DNA of 64,000 nucleotides from Chrysoporthe austroafricana (GCA_001051155.2 JYIP02000001.1:124001-188000), one strand, 5' to 3'. Shown: positions 20,237-31,927, numbered from the stretch's first letter. Notes: generated by a model not told the origin, from the letters alone. Numbers and translations: made by a program.

Positions 20237-22321
20237 TCAAATTAGGATAAACTCTTGTTCCTGGAATCTCTTTCCCAACGCCTCCCCGCCCGTAAGTCTA
20301 TGAAAATAGCAGTCTCCAACAGTCGTCCACCGACCCTCCCCTGCATCCTGTAAAAGCAATGGGTAGTCGAGCCCGTTGAAAATAGCGACTTGGTCGCCAG
20401 GCATTGCGCCATGAACCGCCCAGCCAAAGCGCTCTGCTTCGGAAATGAAAAATCGCCGATAGAAACACCACAGGGTGTGTGCGCCGAGGACGGCATGCAT
20501 GCTCTCCACTAAATCGTCATCCGAAGATATAGGTCCGCCCAGCAGCATTCCGCGGAAGAATTCCGATAAGGAGCGTTCAGGCATGACTTGTTGAAACCAC
20601 GGCGGGCGTCTTCATGGGGCGTCGTTGTCATTCTCCCCCCTCCTCCTCGCCATCGTCGTCCTTATCCTCAACGTCGCCGTCTTTTTCCCCCTTCACACCA
20701 TTCTCGTCGTTGTCATCCTCCTCCTCATCGTTGTTGTCTAGCAAGTCATCCCCTGTCGCACGGTTGTGAAAGAATCTCATGCGAACTTCTCAAGCCCGCC
20801 CGTGATCCTTCCGCACCTTTTTGCCATCTCATGTGTGATCACACATAAAAGTCCGCCACAGCGCTTCGAATCGGGCCCATGAGGAAGTCTCGCGTGATGG
20901 CAGTGTCATACGTGTCATCTCCTGGAAATCAAGGTACATGTTGCGCTGCTCGCGCAAGAGCTTGGCCTTAGTTCGTGCCCGCGTGTCCATATCATGATTT
21001 TCATTCCACGTGAAGGGTTCGAATCTCATAAGAGGGATCCGTGGAACCGTATCCACGGCACTGAGGCCGTCCACGACCCGGCCCTTGAGGGGTAGAGTGC
21101 CATCCCCACGATTAATGATTACATGGGGTTTGGTATCGTCTGCAGCGGCGCATGGCGAATTTCGCATGTAAAACGGTTCAACCCAGCCAGGACGCATCCA
21201 GTCAGCGCGCAGCCTCTCCAGGATTCCTAGCAGATTGTTAAGATCCTTAATTACCACTCTGTTCGTTTTCATTTCTCGGAGCTCTGTCATCTCCGTAATT
21301 GTAGTAGTTGCAAAATGGTTTGGAACCATCTGAAACAGCTTCAAGTAGCACAAACGCTTCATCAAGTTTCCCAGAGCCGCCCAGTCAATGCTGAACCTGC
21401 CGGCATAGACGATAGCCCGGCGCACGTTGGCGATCTCCTGTATAACCCAGATGCGGCCAAACCAAGCTCGGCCCAGCGCTTGCGTCAAAGCCTCCCACGG
21501 AATATCGTATCACACAGGGTGATACAGGAGCCGTATCCGCGCCTCGTATATCGGCAACTCTTCCAGTGCCTCCTGTCCCTCGTTCCCGGTGTCCAAATCG
21601 GTAAATACTCCCTGCAAAGCGCGCAGCGCATTGAACGCAGCCGGCTCGGACCCAATCTCGTCGCCCAGCCAGACGCACATTGTCGCCGCGCGGGCGTAGA
21701 TGGCACTCATCAGCTTGACGTGTTCGTTGCGCTCGTCGATGTTATCCTAGTTAATGCACAGTGCGTCGATGTAGATCCGAAGCGGCGTATAAATAGAATC
21801 AGAAGGTTTAGGGCGTAGGCGCCGCAAGGCGCCAGCGAGCTCACGACCAATAGGTGCGCATCCTGCATCTTCCAGCGTGATCGTGCTCGGCTCCATGGCC
21901 CCGCCGTGCAGCACATAAATATAGTGAAAGTGTGAGTGGTTTGCAAATCGGCAGCTTTACGCAGCTCATAAACTTCATCAGATCGTTTACAGCGGACGAT
22001 CTCATCAGTGCAGGGCGGCCACGAGACGCTAACAGACCAGCAGTAACTGAGCGCGTCGTAGGGGACTTCGCTGTCGATAGGCATATGTGATAAGCTGCCG
22101 ACAAGGTTGTCATCGCTGTTCTCAGCAGCAAATAAAGTGAGAATTCTCATCTCACGAGGGGGATCGAGGCGTTTGTGCGTATATTTTGCTATGGTTCGTC
22201 CTTGTAGTGCTCTTGTTTGTAGTGAGAAGAAGTTGGGAACTGGAAAAAGATGTTGGATCTTATTATTCTGTGCGGAGTTTGGGGTGGTCTCTCGAGCGGC
22301 TGGCATATACATGGCTAGCAT
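20237..22321 (-). pseudogene. HET-domain (heterokaryon incompatibility) gene, degenerate
   Basis: Minus-strand blocks follow HET order: YDALSYCW near the N-terminus, ALCIN-stop-DNIDERNEHVKLM, IYARAATMCVWLGDE, WFGRIWVIQEIA, and a C-terminal block with RRFFISEAERFGWAVHGA followed by PGDQVAIFNGLDYPLLL. HET domains trigger cell death after fusion of incompatible hyphae. Stops break the frame at 21747-21749 (TAG where the family has Q), 21510-21512 (TGA, probably from CGA) and 20829-20831, and the frame shifts before the last block. The region 20590-20760 encodes a very acidic D/E/N-rich linker on the minus strand. The HET signature is clear, but the gene cannot make a full product. Confidence 0.85.
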
Positions 22322-23219
22322 ATATCTGGCTAGATTGAATATGCAGCTTACAGATTAAGTAGAGAAATTTAGCTAGCGCGTGTCGCCATTTTCGGGTCTC
22401 TTGACAGTGAGCGGCGCTGTCGCTGCTAGGTACTTGGTACGTCTCGTTGCTAGGCCCAATCCGCCTGCCATAGTTACCATCTCCTTAATACTTGAAGTAA
22501 AGTTGGACGCATCCAGGGAAGCCGCAGGTGACGAGGAAAAATCAGTAGTAGAACATGAGGCTTGTATCTTCTCTTGAAAATATTATCCACTTCCCTGCGC
22601 ATGATGGAACCTTTGTCTGAGCTGTGCATTTTCCTGGTTTCCGTAAATTGATGCGAATATAGAGGCTCTAATTCTCATATCGTTATCGAAAATACTTTTT
22701 ATTATTTGTAATCCTGAAGACTACGCGGCTACTACCAGTGTGTCGGTGTTCTGTCACCTGATCACGTAACCGATGGTTTTCATAGCATTAATGCGAAAAA
22801 TCAACAGCTGAAGCACAGTCCCTCCTCTGTACGTTAATCGGACTGATTCTGCTGCTATTGAATGCTAGTCTACACTGAGACTGCTTGTCTGGAGTGCGGC
22901 GAATAGGAAGGACTTGAAACGCATGACGCGAGACTACGAGGAGCACTTCCAGAGTCGCATTGGTAGCGATCACATGAAGCGACCAGCTGGCTTATATCAT
23001 AGCAGCACAACGATCTACTTACCTATGACGCACTCATGCTGTGGTAGGGGTAGGAGACACTATATACTGAGACATCACCAAGTAGGGAGGCTTTTAATTC
23101 CCCACTCGCAGTCCGATTACCAACTAAGGGAACAAGCATTGCCTTTGCTTTCACTGCACAGGGAGCATAATATACTAGCATGAGTTTGTATCTTATGCAA
23201 TGTGCTTGTTTTGAGCATA
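22322..23219. other. Gene-free stretch left of the transposon
   Basis: Short open frames here have no recognisable family features. I see nothing to annotate. Confidence 0.5.
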
Positions 23220-23329
23220 AGTCGGACCACCCCCTTTTGGATCACCCCCCCTTGTGGATCACCCTAGTCAGCCACACTACATATATATATATAATTGAAT
23301 TGATTCACTTTTCTATTCTATTCAACCAA

Positions 23330-25900
23330 CTATAATGCAATCCTCCTTGTCAGTAACTAATTCGACATCGCTCTCTTCAACTGTGCCTTCCATTTCTCGC
23401 CTAGCCGCCTTTTGAGCCCTCTGCACACCCTTGATACTAACAAACTTCGAATTCGGGCTTATTTCAACCTTCTTTCCTTTTGATAGCCTAGCTGTTTCGA
23501 GCTGAGCCCTTAATGCCTTATTTTCTTCGAGAGCTTTAGCCAGAGCTATATCTTTTTCCTCCTATCCTTTTCTCGCCTTCCTAGCTATCAGATGCTGTAC
23601 TGCTTCGGATGCAAAGTGGTTATGCTAGGGCTGAAAGTGATAGTATAGATCCTTAGCCTTCCTAGGGGTTGCCAATATATCTGGCTGGCTTGAGGTTATT
23701 TTCGAGGGTAATATAGATCCAGCTGATATTTCTGAGCCTGATTTTGAATGATCCTGAATCTGTTATGGAATACTTTTGAGGAAAAAAGGTGTTATAACCC
23801 AGTAAGGGAACAAGGCATGCAAGGGAAAGAACGAAGGCAAACAGGCTCTCTATCTGCAGCCCTACCCACAATACCCCTCCTGTAGCTTAGGTAAGCCAGG
23901 GTTAAGGTAAGCAGGATCTGAGGATCTGCGCCAGAGCTACCAGATCCAGGATCTGGGGATCTGTTATAGATCTAACAGACCCAGAATTGAAAAGCTGGAT
24001 ATATAAGAACAGGATATCTGCCAGATAGATTGTCATAGCTTTTCAGTTATCAATCTAAATATCAATTGGACTCTATTATTAATAGCTACTTAAGGCTTAT
24101 AAACCCTGTAATATTCAGTAATCTCGTTCCTAAGATTTAAGACTATACTTAATACCGTTCTTGCTAATATAAACTTTCCGACTTTATAGCTATTTCGGTA
24201 ACCGCTATAGCGTTTATAATATTTTGATAACTCTTATTCAAGAACGGTTCAGTATATTCCCTTTAAGCAATACCGAGAATATAATAACGCTTCAAATTCC
24301 GTCCTTTTCTAGCAACCAGGCCTTTCAGGAAAAAGCTTTAATTACCTTTACTAACGAATAATTTTAATAGCAAAATATAGCCTTTTACTAACAGCTTGAG
24401 AAAGTCAAGAATGAAATTATCCGTCTCAATACCCTTTAGCAAGCTAAAGCTTTCAAGCTTAACAAGCCTAGACCCTATAAAAATATTCGAAAAAACTTCC
24501 AGGCCTTCCTAATGCAGCTCAAAGCCTATTTCAAGCATTACGGGACCCAATTCAGGACTACTTACGATAAAATCGATTTCGCAAGAAATCGCTTTGAAAG
24601 AATAGCCTTTCAGTAATAAGAGCCGACTTTCCGAAACTATTTGGATAATAGCGAAAAATTCCGTTCCGAAAATATTAAGCGCATTTTCCAGCGCTATACC
24701 AATTTTGAGTCAGCTCTTACGAAAACTTTCGGGAACCCGGACGAAAGGCATATTGCAGTACGATAGTTGGAAGCATTATAACTAGAAGCATTCTATCCAG
24801 ACTTAATATTCTAGCCTGATAAGCCTTCCTTGCATGCTATAGAGTAGTTCTCGAGAAATAGTCGCTTGCCTAGGATTGATAAATTTCCTTATTAGCTTAG
24901 AATACTAATTTTCTTTTTATAAGCTCGCTTAAGAAAGGAAAAGATGCTAAGATCGAAAGGTTAAAGTACGTAAGAAGTATAAGGAAGCAAACAAAGCAGA
25001 AAGATATTATTACTGAAATATTCCTATATAAATTCGTCGGTTATATGGCTGCTATAGCCATTTAAGATTAATAATCTGGCTTCTGAAAAGTTCTAAGGTT
25101 GGCTGTAAGGGATAAAGATCTTTTTCAGCCATTCGAATGCTATTGCATTATTTATCTATCCGTTTTCTATAGCTATAAATTGCCAGCTTTCGAAAGAGTC
25201 CAAAGAAATAGGAAACCATTACTGCTATACTATTTTCCCCTTGAAAATAACTAAAAGAAAGAGATGGGTGCCTATAGCTGATATATATTCGAGAAAAGAG
25301 GTCCAGGCTTGTAATTCAGGGCTTTTTTTCTGAATTGAACGAGAAGAAAAGCTACCAAGAACTAACCCATTCTGCCCTTGGCCCTCTATTATTCTAGCCT
25401 TATCCATATTCTATCGGTTAGCTGGCTTAATGCCTTGAACTTGAAAAAGGTTGAAAAGACGAAACCAAAGCTGGATTATTTCAACTGTTACTCTATTGAT
25501 TCGAGCTGAGGCAATCCTTCGAGCCATTCGGACTTTGATCTCTGGATTTCTCCTTAAAAAAGCCTCAGTCTATCGCTTTCCAAAGGGTTGAACGTCTCCT
25601 TGAATAGCTAGAATTCGCTAAGCAAAATGTCTGAATTCCGAATGGCTAGGTAGGAATCCTAGGCTTTCCTGAATGCAAATCCATTCAACTAATTTACTGT
25701 CTTGATCAATAGAAAGCCGTTATAGAGATTCAGTGCTGAGTTAATGAGTTTGTTTGCCTGTTAAACGATAGCGAAGAGTGCTGAAAGGAATGCCCCATTC
25801 GATCGAGGCCTTTCGAAAAGATAGGCCTGCCCTAATAGCCTGGAGAGCATTATTAATATCGGATTCGGCGTAGGGCTTTATTATATTCAAGATAATATAC
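23330..25900 (-). pseudogene. Fot1-like transposase remnant (DDE superfamily), split by nested insertion
   Basis: The transposase reads right to left and is interrupted by stops and by an inserted retroelement piece at about 23880-24800. The visible landmarks are the GQGQNGLVLGS block, a TDEF motif equivalent to the second DDE segment, and the alanine/lysine-rich C-terminus (ALAKALEENKALRAQLETAR region). No complete frame exists, so movement would need another copy in trans. Confidence 0.7.
23880..24800 (+). mobile_element. LTR-retrotransposon fragment (putative LTR plus gag) nested in the Fot1-like element
   Basis: In the opposite orientation to the transposase, a TGTAGC... start with repeated GGATCTG units is followed by a TATATAAG box-like string (about 24000), as in a gypsy LTR promoter. 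A gag-like reading comes next: LKAYFKHYGTQFRTTYD, NYLDNSEKFRS, and FGNPDERHIAVR near 24740. Several stops interrupt it. The right boundary is unclear because transposase sequence resumes by about 25020. The boundaries given are estimates. Confidence 0.55.
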
Positions 25901-26032
25901 AATTAAAAAATCAAGCAATTCGAGAAAGAATTAGTTGAGAAAAAAGAGAATATATAAAGGGGGTTGAGGTAGCGGTGTGGCTGACTAGGGTGATCCATAA
26001 GGGGGGGTGATCCAAAAGGGGGTGGTCCGACT

Positions 26033-26504
26033 TAGTCTTTAAAAATTGAATGAGATTTTTTCTAGTCTGGATTATAACTAGTATATCCTGCATCGGTATA
26101 TAATACTGTATCTCGATAAAGATAATTCGCTTATGGATCTTTTGGTGTCTATAAATGCTATGCAGAGTTTAGAAGATATATAAAACTTGATATAGCGACC
26201 AACTGTGTACAGCACTGCATGTCGCTCGAGTTGAATCGCTTCGCAGCCTGGGCATAATGCTAGCAGCCGTCGTGAATCATTCAAGCAGGGAGATTTTTGC
26301 CGCATATATCGTTGGAGGGGTTGGAAAACATATTCGACTTGCCGAAGATTGGAAGAAAGAAATAATATAAAAGTATCAATTAAGGGATGTTTCCTCAGAA
26401 GAAAGACACAAGCGCTCCAACCCCTATTGTTATATATGTGTTTATTGATAATGTTTACACTGGACCTGCCAGTGGTTCAATTTATCCTATTTTACCTCAA
26501 CACT
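26033..26504. other. Intergenic, no feature seen
   Basis: This is the right flank of the transposon and the 3' side of the small secreted protein gene. Confidence 0.5.
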
Positions 26505-26840
26505 TTAGCACTTCTTTGTCTGCTTCTCCCAATCCTCAGAGGCGGCTTTTTCGTTCACAATTCTCATCAAGCACTCCATTTTTTCGCTCAAGTCGGAGCA
26601 ATTTTGCTTTATGCAGTTACTTTTGTCGATCGCCTTCTGTCCCGCTTTCGGCTTTGCCTTCGCAAACTCCTCGTAAGCTTTGACGCAAGTGCTGTAAGCT
26701 CTGTTGGCGTTCTCATACTCGTTCTCCAATAGTCCCTTATTGATACCACGTGCCTCATGCGGGTCGATAATGTTTGCAGGAATGGCGGTGACAGAAGGCA
26801 TAGCCACGAGCAGGAAGGGTAGGAAAGACTTAAGCTTCAT
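26505..26840 (-). CDS. Small secreted cysteine-containing protein, unknown function
   Basis: This single-exon frame of 111 aa starts with a textbook signal peptide (MKLKSFLPFLLVAMPSVTA, cleavage before IPAN). The mature part, about 92 aa, is helical, rich in Lys/Glu/Ala and contains five cysteines (in STC, SNC, QNC, MEC and a terminal KKC). I recognise no family. Size, secretion signal and cysteines resemble effector-like or antimicrobial small secreted proteins, and it sits beside a transposon, as such genes often do. That functional suggestion is inference. No intron is needed. Confidence 0.65.
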   Translation of the reverse strand: MKLKSFLPFLLVAMPSVTAIPANIIDPHEARGINKGLLENEYENANRAYSTCVKAYEEFAKAKPKAGQKAIDKSNCIKQNCSDLSEKMECLMRIVNEKAASEDWEKQTKKC

Positions 26841-27744
26841 CCTTGACAGTTGTATGGCTTGGCAGGCTTATTTTGGGATGTTGAAAATGGAGTTGGCGTG
26901 AAGATGTGGACGTGCTTGAATATTATTGATAATTTGAACGATGTTGACGTGACTCTAGAATAATATTGATGCTGGATACTTGTCACAACTTTGACTACTA
27001 AGAGACTTCTCGAACTTATATTCGAGATGCATAGTAGATGCTCTGGACGATAGAGAGAAATACACCATTATTACTCTAAAGTCTGTTTATTTATAGTCTT
27101 TTGACAATATAAAATAAGCCCTAGTCAATGTATTTTAGTGCACTTGACCAGCTTTTACTGACGTCTTTAGCTAAAAGCAATATTGATGCTTTCAACCAAC
27201 ATGTGCCAAGCTTTCAACCAACATGTATGAGGATTTCAACCAACGTGTGTTTAGTTCTCAGCCAACATGTGTGGGGCTTTCAACCGATACGTGCGAGTAT
27301 CTATAAGCGCTTATGCTAGCGTCTTTTTTTCTTCTTCTAATGTTAGATTTCGGCTAAGAGAATATGCAAAATGACATTACCAACCGTACATGCAATCTTA
27401 TGCTTATGGTATCCTCTCTGTTTATGTTGGTAAGCAACAGATATCGTTAATAGGTTTCTGTGAGTGCTACTCTGAAACTCATGCATGAGCTGAAAATCTG
27501 AAACCCTGAGAAAGAGCCGATTCTCCAATCGTTTTTCCTACAAGAAGCGGCGAGTTGCGGCACAGCGTTCATATGAATTGAATGTTTCCTCGAGGATTTA
27601 TTGACTTTCTCATTCCAAGCCCATATCATTTCATTTTGGATCTTCGTTACGCAACGCGCCAAGCTCCCATTAACTCACTTTTTACTCCGTACTTTTATTT
27701 CACATCAAAATTGCAAAGGTCTCGGTTCAGCTCTTCCCGACATC
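26841..27744. other. Intergenic with a minisatellite-like tandem repeat
   Basis: Apart from the tandem repeat at 27188-27297, no feature is recognised. The promoter of the kinase-like gene lies at the right end. Confidence 0.5.
27188..27297 (+). repeat. Tandem repeat, about five units of 21-23 bp
   Basis: Units have the form GCTTTCAACCAACATGTGNG with base substitutions (ATTTCAACCAACGTGTG, GTTCTCAGCCAACATGTGTG, GCTTTCAACCGATACGTG). Each holds a near-palindromic ACATGT core. Confidence 0.75.
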
Positions 27745-28721
27745 ATGGAGCAATATAAGCACGCTTCGAATACCTCTGACTGGACTTTCGGAGAATCGAA
27801 GACGAGAGATGGACGATATGGACCAATCGTGTCAGGCATCAAACCCGACGGCAAACTTTTCACAGCCGAGCTCCTTGAACTCAGCGATCCACATGCCATA
27901 CAGAGTTTGGTTACACACATGAACAACAGGCAGATGAGCCTGCCCAAAGATCCACATCCGAATATTGTCTCTTATTTGGGGTTTCACAAAAGGGAAGACA
28001 ACGCGGGCGTCTATCTACTCACAGAATATTTGCCTGCTGGCACCCTCAGCGAGTTCCTCGGGGATCATGGTGCGATGGATCTAACCCTAGCGCGGATATA
28101 CCTCCGCCAGCTTGTTCTTGGCCTAGAGGCATTGCAAAAGCGTGGTCTTGTGACGGTGTTTCTCAATTCGGGTAACATCCTACTTGCACCTGACCTCGTT
28201 GCTAAGATCGAGGCTCCGCATCTTGATGTGACTATTGCGGGATGTGCACTGCCACCGAGCCTACTTACGCTGCCTGAGCATCTGCGCGCCCGACCTCACA
28301 TACGAAAGGCAGATGTGTGGCTTCTGGGCATCGTCGCGGCCGAGATGTTCGCAGGAAAGCCTTTTACAGCAGCCTCAGCCAGAAGTATCGCGATGCAGAT
28401 GGGCAAACAAGATGAGCGGTCGGCCTGGGAGCTCTTTGTCTCTCGAGAAAGTGCAGAGAAGCTCGATGAGCATACTCAAGACTTCTTACGCTGTTGCTTT
28501 AGTGTGTAAGTGGTCTATTGAGCTTGTTACTTGTTTATTCAGCATCTCTAACAAGGTCCTTACATAGGAATACTGATCACCGGCCAAGCGTGGTTGATTT
28601 ACAAAAGCATCCTTTCTTCAGCGAATCAGAAGAACTGGACTCGCGCGACATCGATTGGATGAAGAGAGCAGTAGATGTTGCAAAGGGAAATATAATAGAG
28701 TCCGGGAGACAGTTGCTATAG
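27745..28721 (+). CDS. Protein kinase-like fold, probable pseudokinase
   Basis: Exons 27745..28505 and 28568..28721 encode 304 aa. The intron has donor GTAAGT, and splicing gives FSVNTDHRPSVVDLQKHPFF, the kinase subdomain XI signature. Further kinase landmarks are PHPNIVSYLGFH, YLLTEYLPAGTLSEFL, RIYLRQLVLGLEALQKRG and the ADVWLLGIVAAEMFAGKPF segment of subdomain IX. The catalytic residues are missing: the HRDxKxxN loop reads LVTVFLNSGNILL, no DFG is present (KIEAPHLDV in its place), and the VAIK lysine position reads FTAELLEL. ATP-dependent catalysis is therefore unlikely, and a scaffold or decoy role is possible. There is no signal peptide or membrane segment. The first in-frame ATG was chosen as start. 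Confidence 0.8.
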
Positions 28722-29718
28722 CAACTGATTTCATGGATAAACGAATACGATAGGTATAGATTCAAAGTCTTTACCATATTGGTAGCAATCAAGTACATGA
28801 TCCTTGGGCACGCCTTTGAAAGATATTCGCGCAATGGTCGACCACGATTCGTTCAAAGGTTGATTACAGCTGGAATTTACATTCAATCCCGTTTTCAGAC
28901 ATGAATTTTATCCTCCATACATAGAGCTCCTAGCCTGGCTATCTACGCCGCTGGTTGTACATTACAGTTAGCTAATTGGCGCACCGATACAGGTCATCGC
29001 GGCTCTGTTCCCTTCAATCTTGGGTGAGTAACGGACCAGTGGTATCATAGCAGAAACAGAAGAATACCGTCTCATTCAGCAGAACATTGGGGCTATGAAG
29101 CAAGTCGAGGAAACTGACCTGTTTGCGCTCCTCGAACACTACTGCGACCTACGTCTCCCTCCTCTCCCCTAGGGACGTCCATCCTAGTGACATGAAGAAA
29201 AATAATCACAAGAACCGGAGACGACCTACTTTCATTCCTTACCATGGAGGCTGGAGCGTGGCTGATGCCACATCGCACGCAGCTTAGCAGGCGTTACCAA
29301 GGCTGGGGAAGAGAGGGCGGACTTTCTGTTTAAAACATAAAGACTGTAGTGGTATGAATTTATCCTACGATTTGAAGAAATCTTTCAGTCGCCATTTTGG
29401 ATCTACAAGTGTCAAAAGGTCACTTAGAGCAGCTATCAAAACTAAATAGAAACCTCCTGCTCTTCCTTTTCATGTTGTTTGGGAAGTTAAGTTTGGATAT
29501 TTCCCTTTAGACGCTTAGAAATGAATAGCAGGTGATACATTCTAGGGGAAATGTGTTGAGAGAAATGAGAAGGAGCGGGGGTAGGGGTGGAAGGGCAATA
29601 GAACAATAAATTCATTCTGGACAGGGTCTTTTGATCTAACTACATTTTTATCGGCAAGACGGGCTCTGTCGTGCTGCTGTGACACGGCGCATTATCGGCT
29701 TCTGCTATGCGAACATAT
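28722..29718. other. Gene-free stretch
   Basis: No supported gene, RNA or repeat was found in this kilobase. Confidence 0.5.
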
Positions 29719-31294
29719 TTAGGGAAGCTTAAAGCCGCCCGGGACTTTTTTCTGAAATATGTTTTGAGGATCAACCTCTAAGCTCGTCTTCCGTAACCTT
29801 TCCACGCTGGCCTCGCCATAGCTCGCAATGGGATTACCCTGCCACGCCGCTGTGTTGGCATAATTGATATAGAGGAAAGAGTCGTACTCCTCCAAATCTT
29901 CCGCCGCCTTGCGGATGGCTCCAAAAAGCGCCTCCGCTGCAGCTTCAACAAGTTCATCGTCGGCTTCGTCTCTCCACTGCGCCGTCAAAAGATCCACGAC
30001 CAGTGTCCCGCTACGGTCAGAGAGGCCAAGTGAGTTCCCTGAGTTGCGCGCGTAAATGGCGGGTGGTAAAGGCTCCAGTGAAAGGGTCCAGATAATGTCC
30101 GCCACTTTCGAAATATTCGCAATGCTATCGCTCCAGGCTTGATACGTCGCGTTGAGCATCGATATGCTATTGCCATGGGTGATTGTCATGAACAATATGC
30201 TGTGTATGGTGAAAAGAGACACAAGTATGTCAGTAAATGCACTCATACCAAGGCAACTATATCAGGTTCATTTCAAGTTTCGAGGGTCTTTGAAAACTTA
30301 CCGACTGCCATCAGGTGACAATGTCGCCAGCTCTTCTGCAATTCCAGCCATGCTATCTAGACGCATCGTGCTCTCAATTGCTGGGATGGTCATCAAGGGC
30401 TGAAAGACAGGTGGATAAATTTCGGCCTTAGTGTAGTCGATCGCATTCACAACAAGGGATAAATTCAGCGACCCATCGTAGGCAAGCGACATGATCAGCG
30501 ACGCATAGTCATCGTACGTCTCGGCATTGCTGATATTGGCAAAAGCCTGGAGCTGTGAATCAATGGTGTCAATAGCGTAGTATACATTGCCGCCCCACAG
30601 AAGACCTTGTTCGATAGCTGCGAAATCGATGCGCGTAACGATACCGAAATTGTTGGAGCCGCCGCTGAGGGAGTAATGCAAGTCCGCGTCGTCCTGCGAG
30701 TCCACAATGCTCCCATTGGCAAGCACAATTTCGTAGTTGGAGACGGTGTCGCAGGTGAAGCCGACGCGAGGTGACAAGAACGAGATGCCACCCCCTGTTG
30801 TTAAGCCACCTACACCGACACCTCCTGAGCGGCCGCCTGCAATAGTGAGATTGACCAAGTCAAGAACCTCATAGACAGAGGCCCAGGTATTCCCAGGCCT
30901 GATCGACACCATAGACCTGTCGTCGCTAATGGTTGTACCGCCTAGTTGGCTGAGATCGACTGTAACACCGCTTGCGATATTGGCAGCGCCTGCATTGGGA
31001 CTATGGCCGCCAGAGCGGATGGCAAACTGGCAGTCTTCGATTCCTGCCATCGTCTTGATCGCAACAGATACATCCTCGGCTGACTGTGGTTGGATAATAC
31101 AGTATGGTTCGACTTCGGCCTCCTGCAGCGACCAGTAGGACGACTGTGACGATGCATATGAGAGGCTAGCTGGAGAAAATGTCAAGTCCCCCAAAGCAGT
31201 CAAGAGAGCTGTGCACTTTAGGTTGGTTAGTGAATAACTGACACAGATGCATGGGTCACTCAGTGAGACCTACGCAGGCGCGGCCGTTTGCCAT
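29719..31294 (-). CDS. FAD-linked oxidoreductase with PCMH domain and BBE C-terminus
   Basis: The predicted CDS is the complement of join(29719..30199, 30302..31208, 31270..31294), 470 aa. Phases agree, and the introns are 102 and 61 bp. The FAD-binding PCMH domain is clear: FAIRSGGHSPNAGAANI (the histidine used for bicovalent FAD attachment), VSIRPGNTWASVYEVL, and GRSGGVGVGGLTTGGGISFLS. In bicovalent members a Cys lies in a G-x-C-x-x-x-G motif; here the region reads GRSGGVGVGG, so attachment is probably only via His. The BBE tail ends YINYANTAAWQGNPIASYGE and NIFQKKVPGGFKLP. These enzymes oxidise alcohols, sugars or secondary metabolites. The 25-bp first exon gives no secretion signal, so the N-terminus is uncertain. 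Confidence 0.82.
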
Positions 31295-31764
31295 GACTCT
31301 AGGGTTCGAAGAAGAGAAATATGATGTCGAAATGTAGGGACTTCCTCGGCGGCTTGAGGGCTATGATTAGAAATGTTGACAACAGCTAGCAGACTCGTCG
31401 CCTCTGTTCAGACTGGTTAATCTGCCAGGCTTTGTTGTGAGCTTTGAGGTCAATTATAGGTCGTTATTCTAAAGAGATGTCCCTGAGAATAAATACTTCT
31501 AGTAGCACACATTCATCTCCTGATGAATCGAATGTTGCGGTCGATAGACTACGCCAATGGCATGGCTCCTCCGCGCAGTTGCAGCTTATCTTGGTCTGAG
31601 GAATCGAGATCTAAGTACATAAGGGAGGGAGGGAGGATGAAGCTGAAAGTCATAGGGACTGTAACTCTAGCAGGAAGCTAGCATTGTTTCTCAGCTGATT
31701 CATAAATAGCTAGATTACCGTGTTAGTATTAATTGTTAATTCTGATCTTCGCGGCCTGCAGGTG

Positions 31765-31927
31765 TACTAATAGAACGGAGAAGCAATATTCCTTTTGAGT
31801 TCCAGTTTGGGCATAACTTAGCTGTAAGTACTATAGCCTATGGCAAGCGGGTCGGACTAAAGTCTTTTCAGCTTTTTCTTCTATAGTGGCATTTAAATTG
31901 CGGCTGCATAGCTCCGTTCTACCAGTA
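31765..31927. mobile_element. MITE-like inverted-repeat element
   Basis: The left end TACTAATAGAACGGAG and right end CTCCGTTCTACCAGTA are inverted repeats of 16 bp with 14 matches, enclosing 131 bp without coding capacity. The size and ends beginning TA suggest a short non-autonomous DNA element. Confidence 0.5.

Larger units (their letters stand above)
23220..26032 (-). mobile_element. Fot1/pogo-like (Tc1-mariner) DNA transposon with long TIRs
   Basis: The ends are inverted repeats of about 57 bp with one mismatch, starting AGTCGGACCACCCCCTTTTG, flanked by TA on both sides as expected of a TA target duplication. Each TIR contains two copies of a GGATCACCC core. The minus strand encodes a decayed transposase. 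About 25407-25225 gives the MDKARIIEGQGQNGLVLGS catalytic block, then KKIFIPYSQP and ILNGYSSHITDEF (the DDE region, about 25120-25020). The left end (about 23560-23330) gives the basic, coiled C-terminal tail including KFVSIKGVQRAQKAARREM. Many stops and high A+T content show heavy mutation. A retroelement fragment sits inside. Confidence 0.85.

Noticed and set aside
23220..26032. CRISPR-like or satellite interpretation of the GGATCACCC repeats
   Set aside because: The repeats occur only inside the paired TIRs of a transposase-encoding element, flanked by TA.
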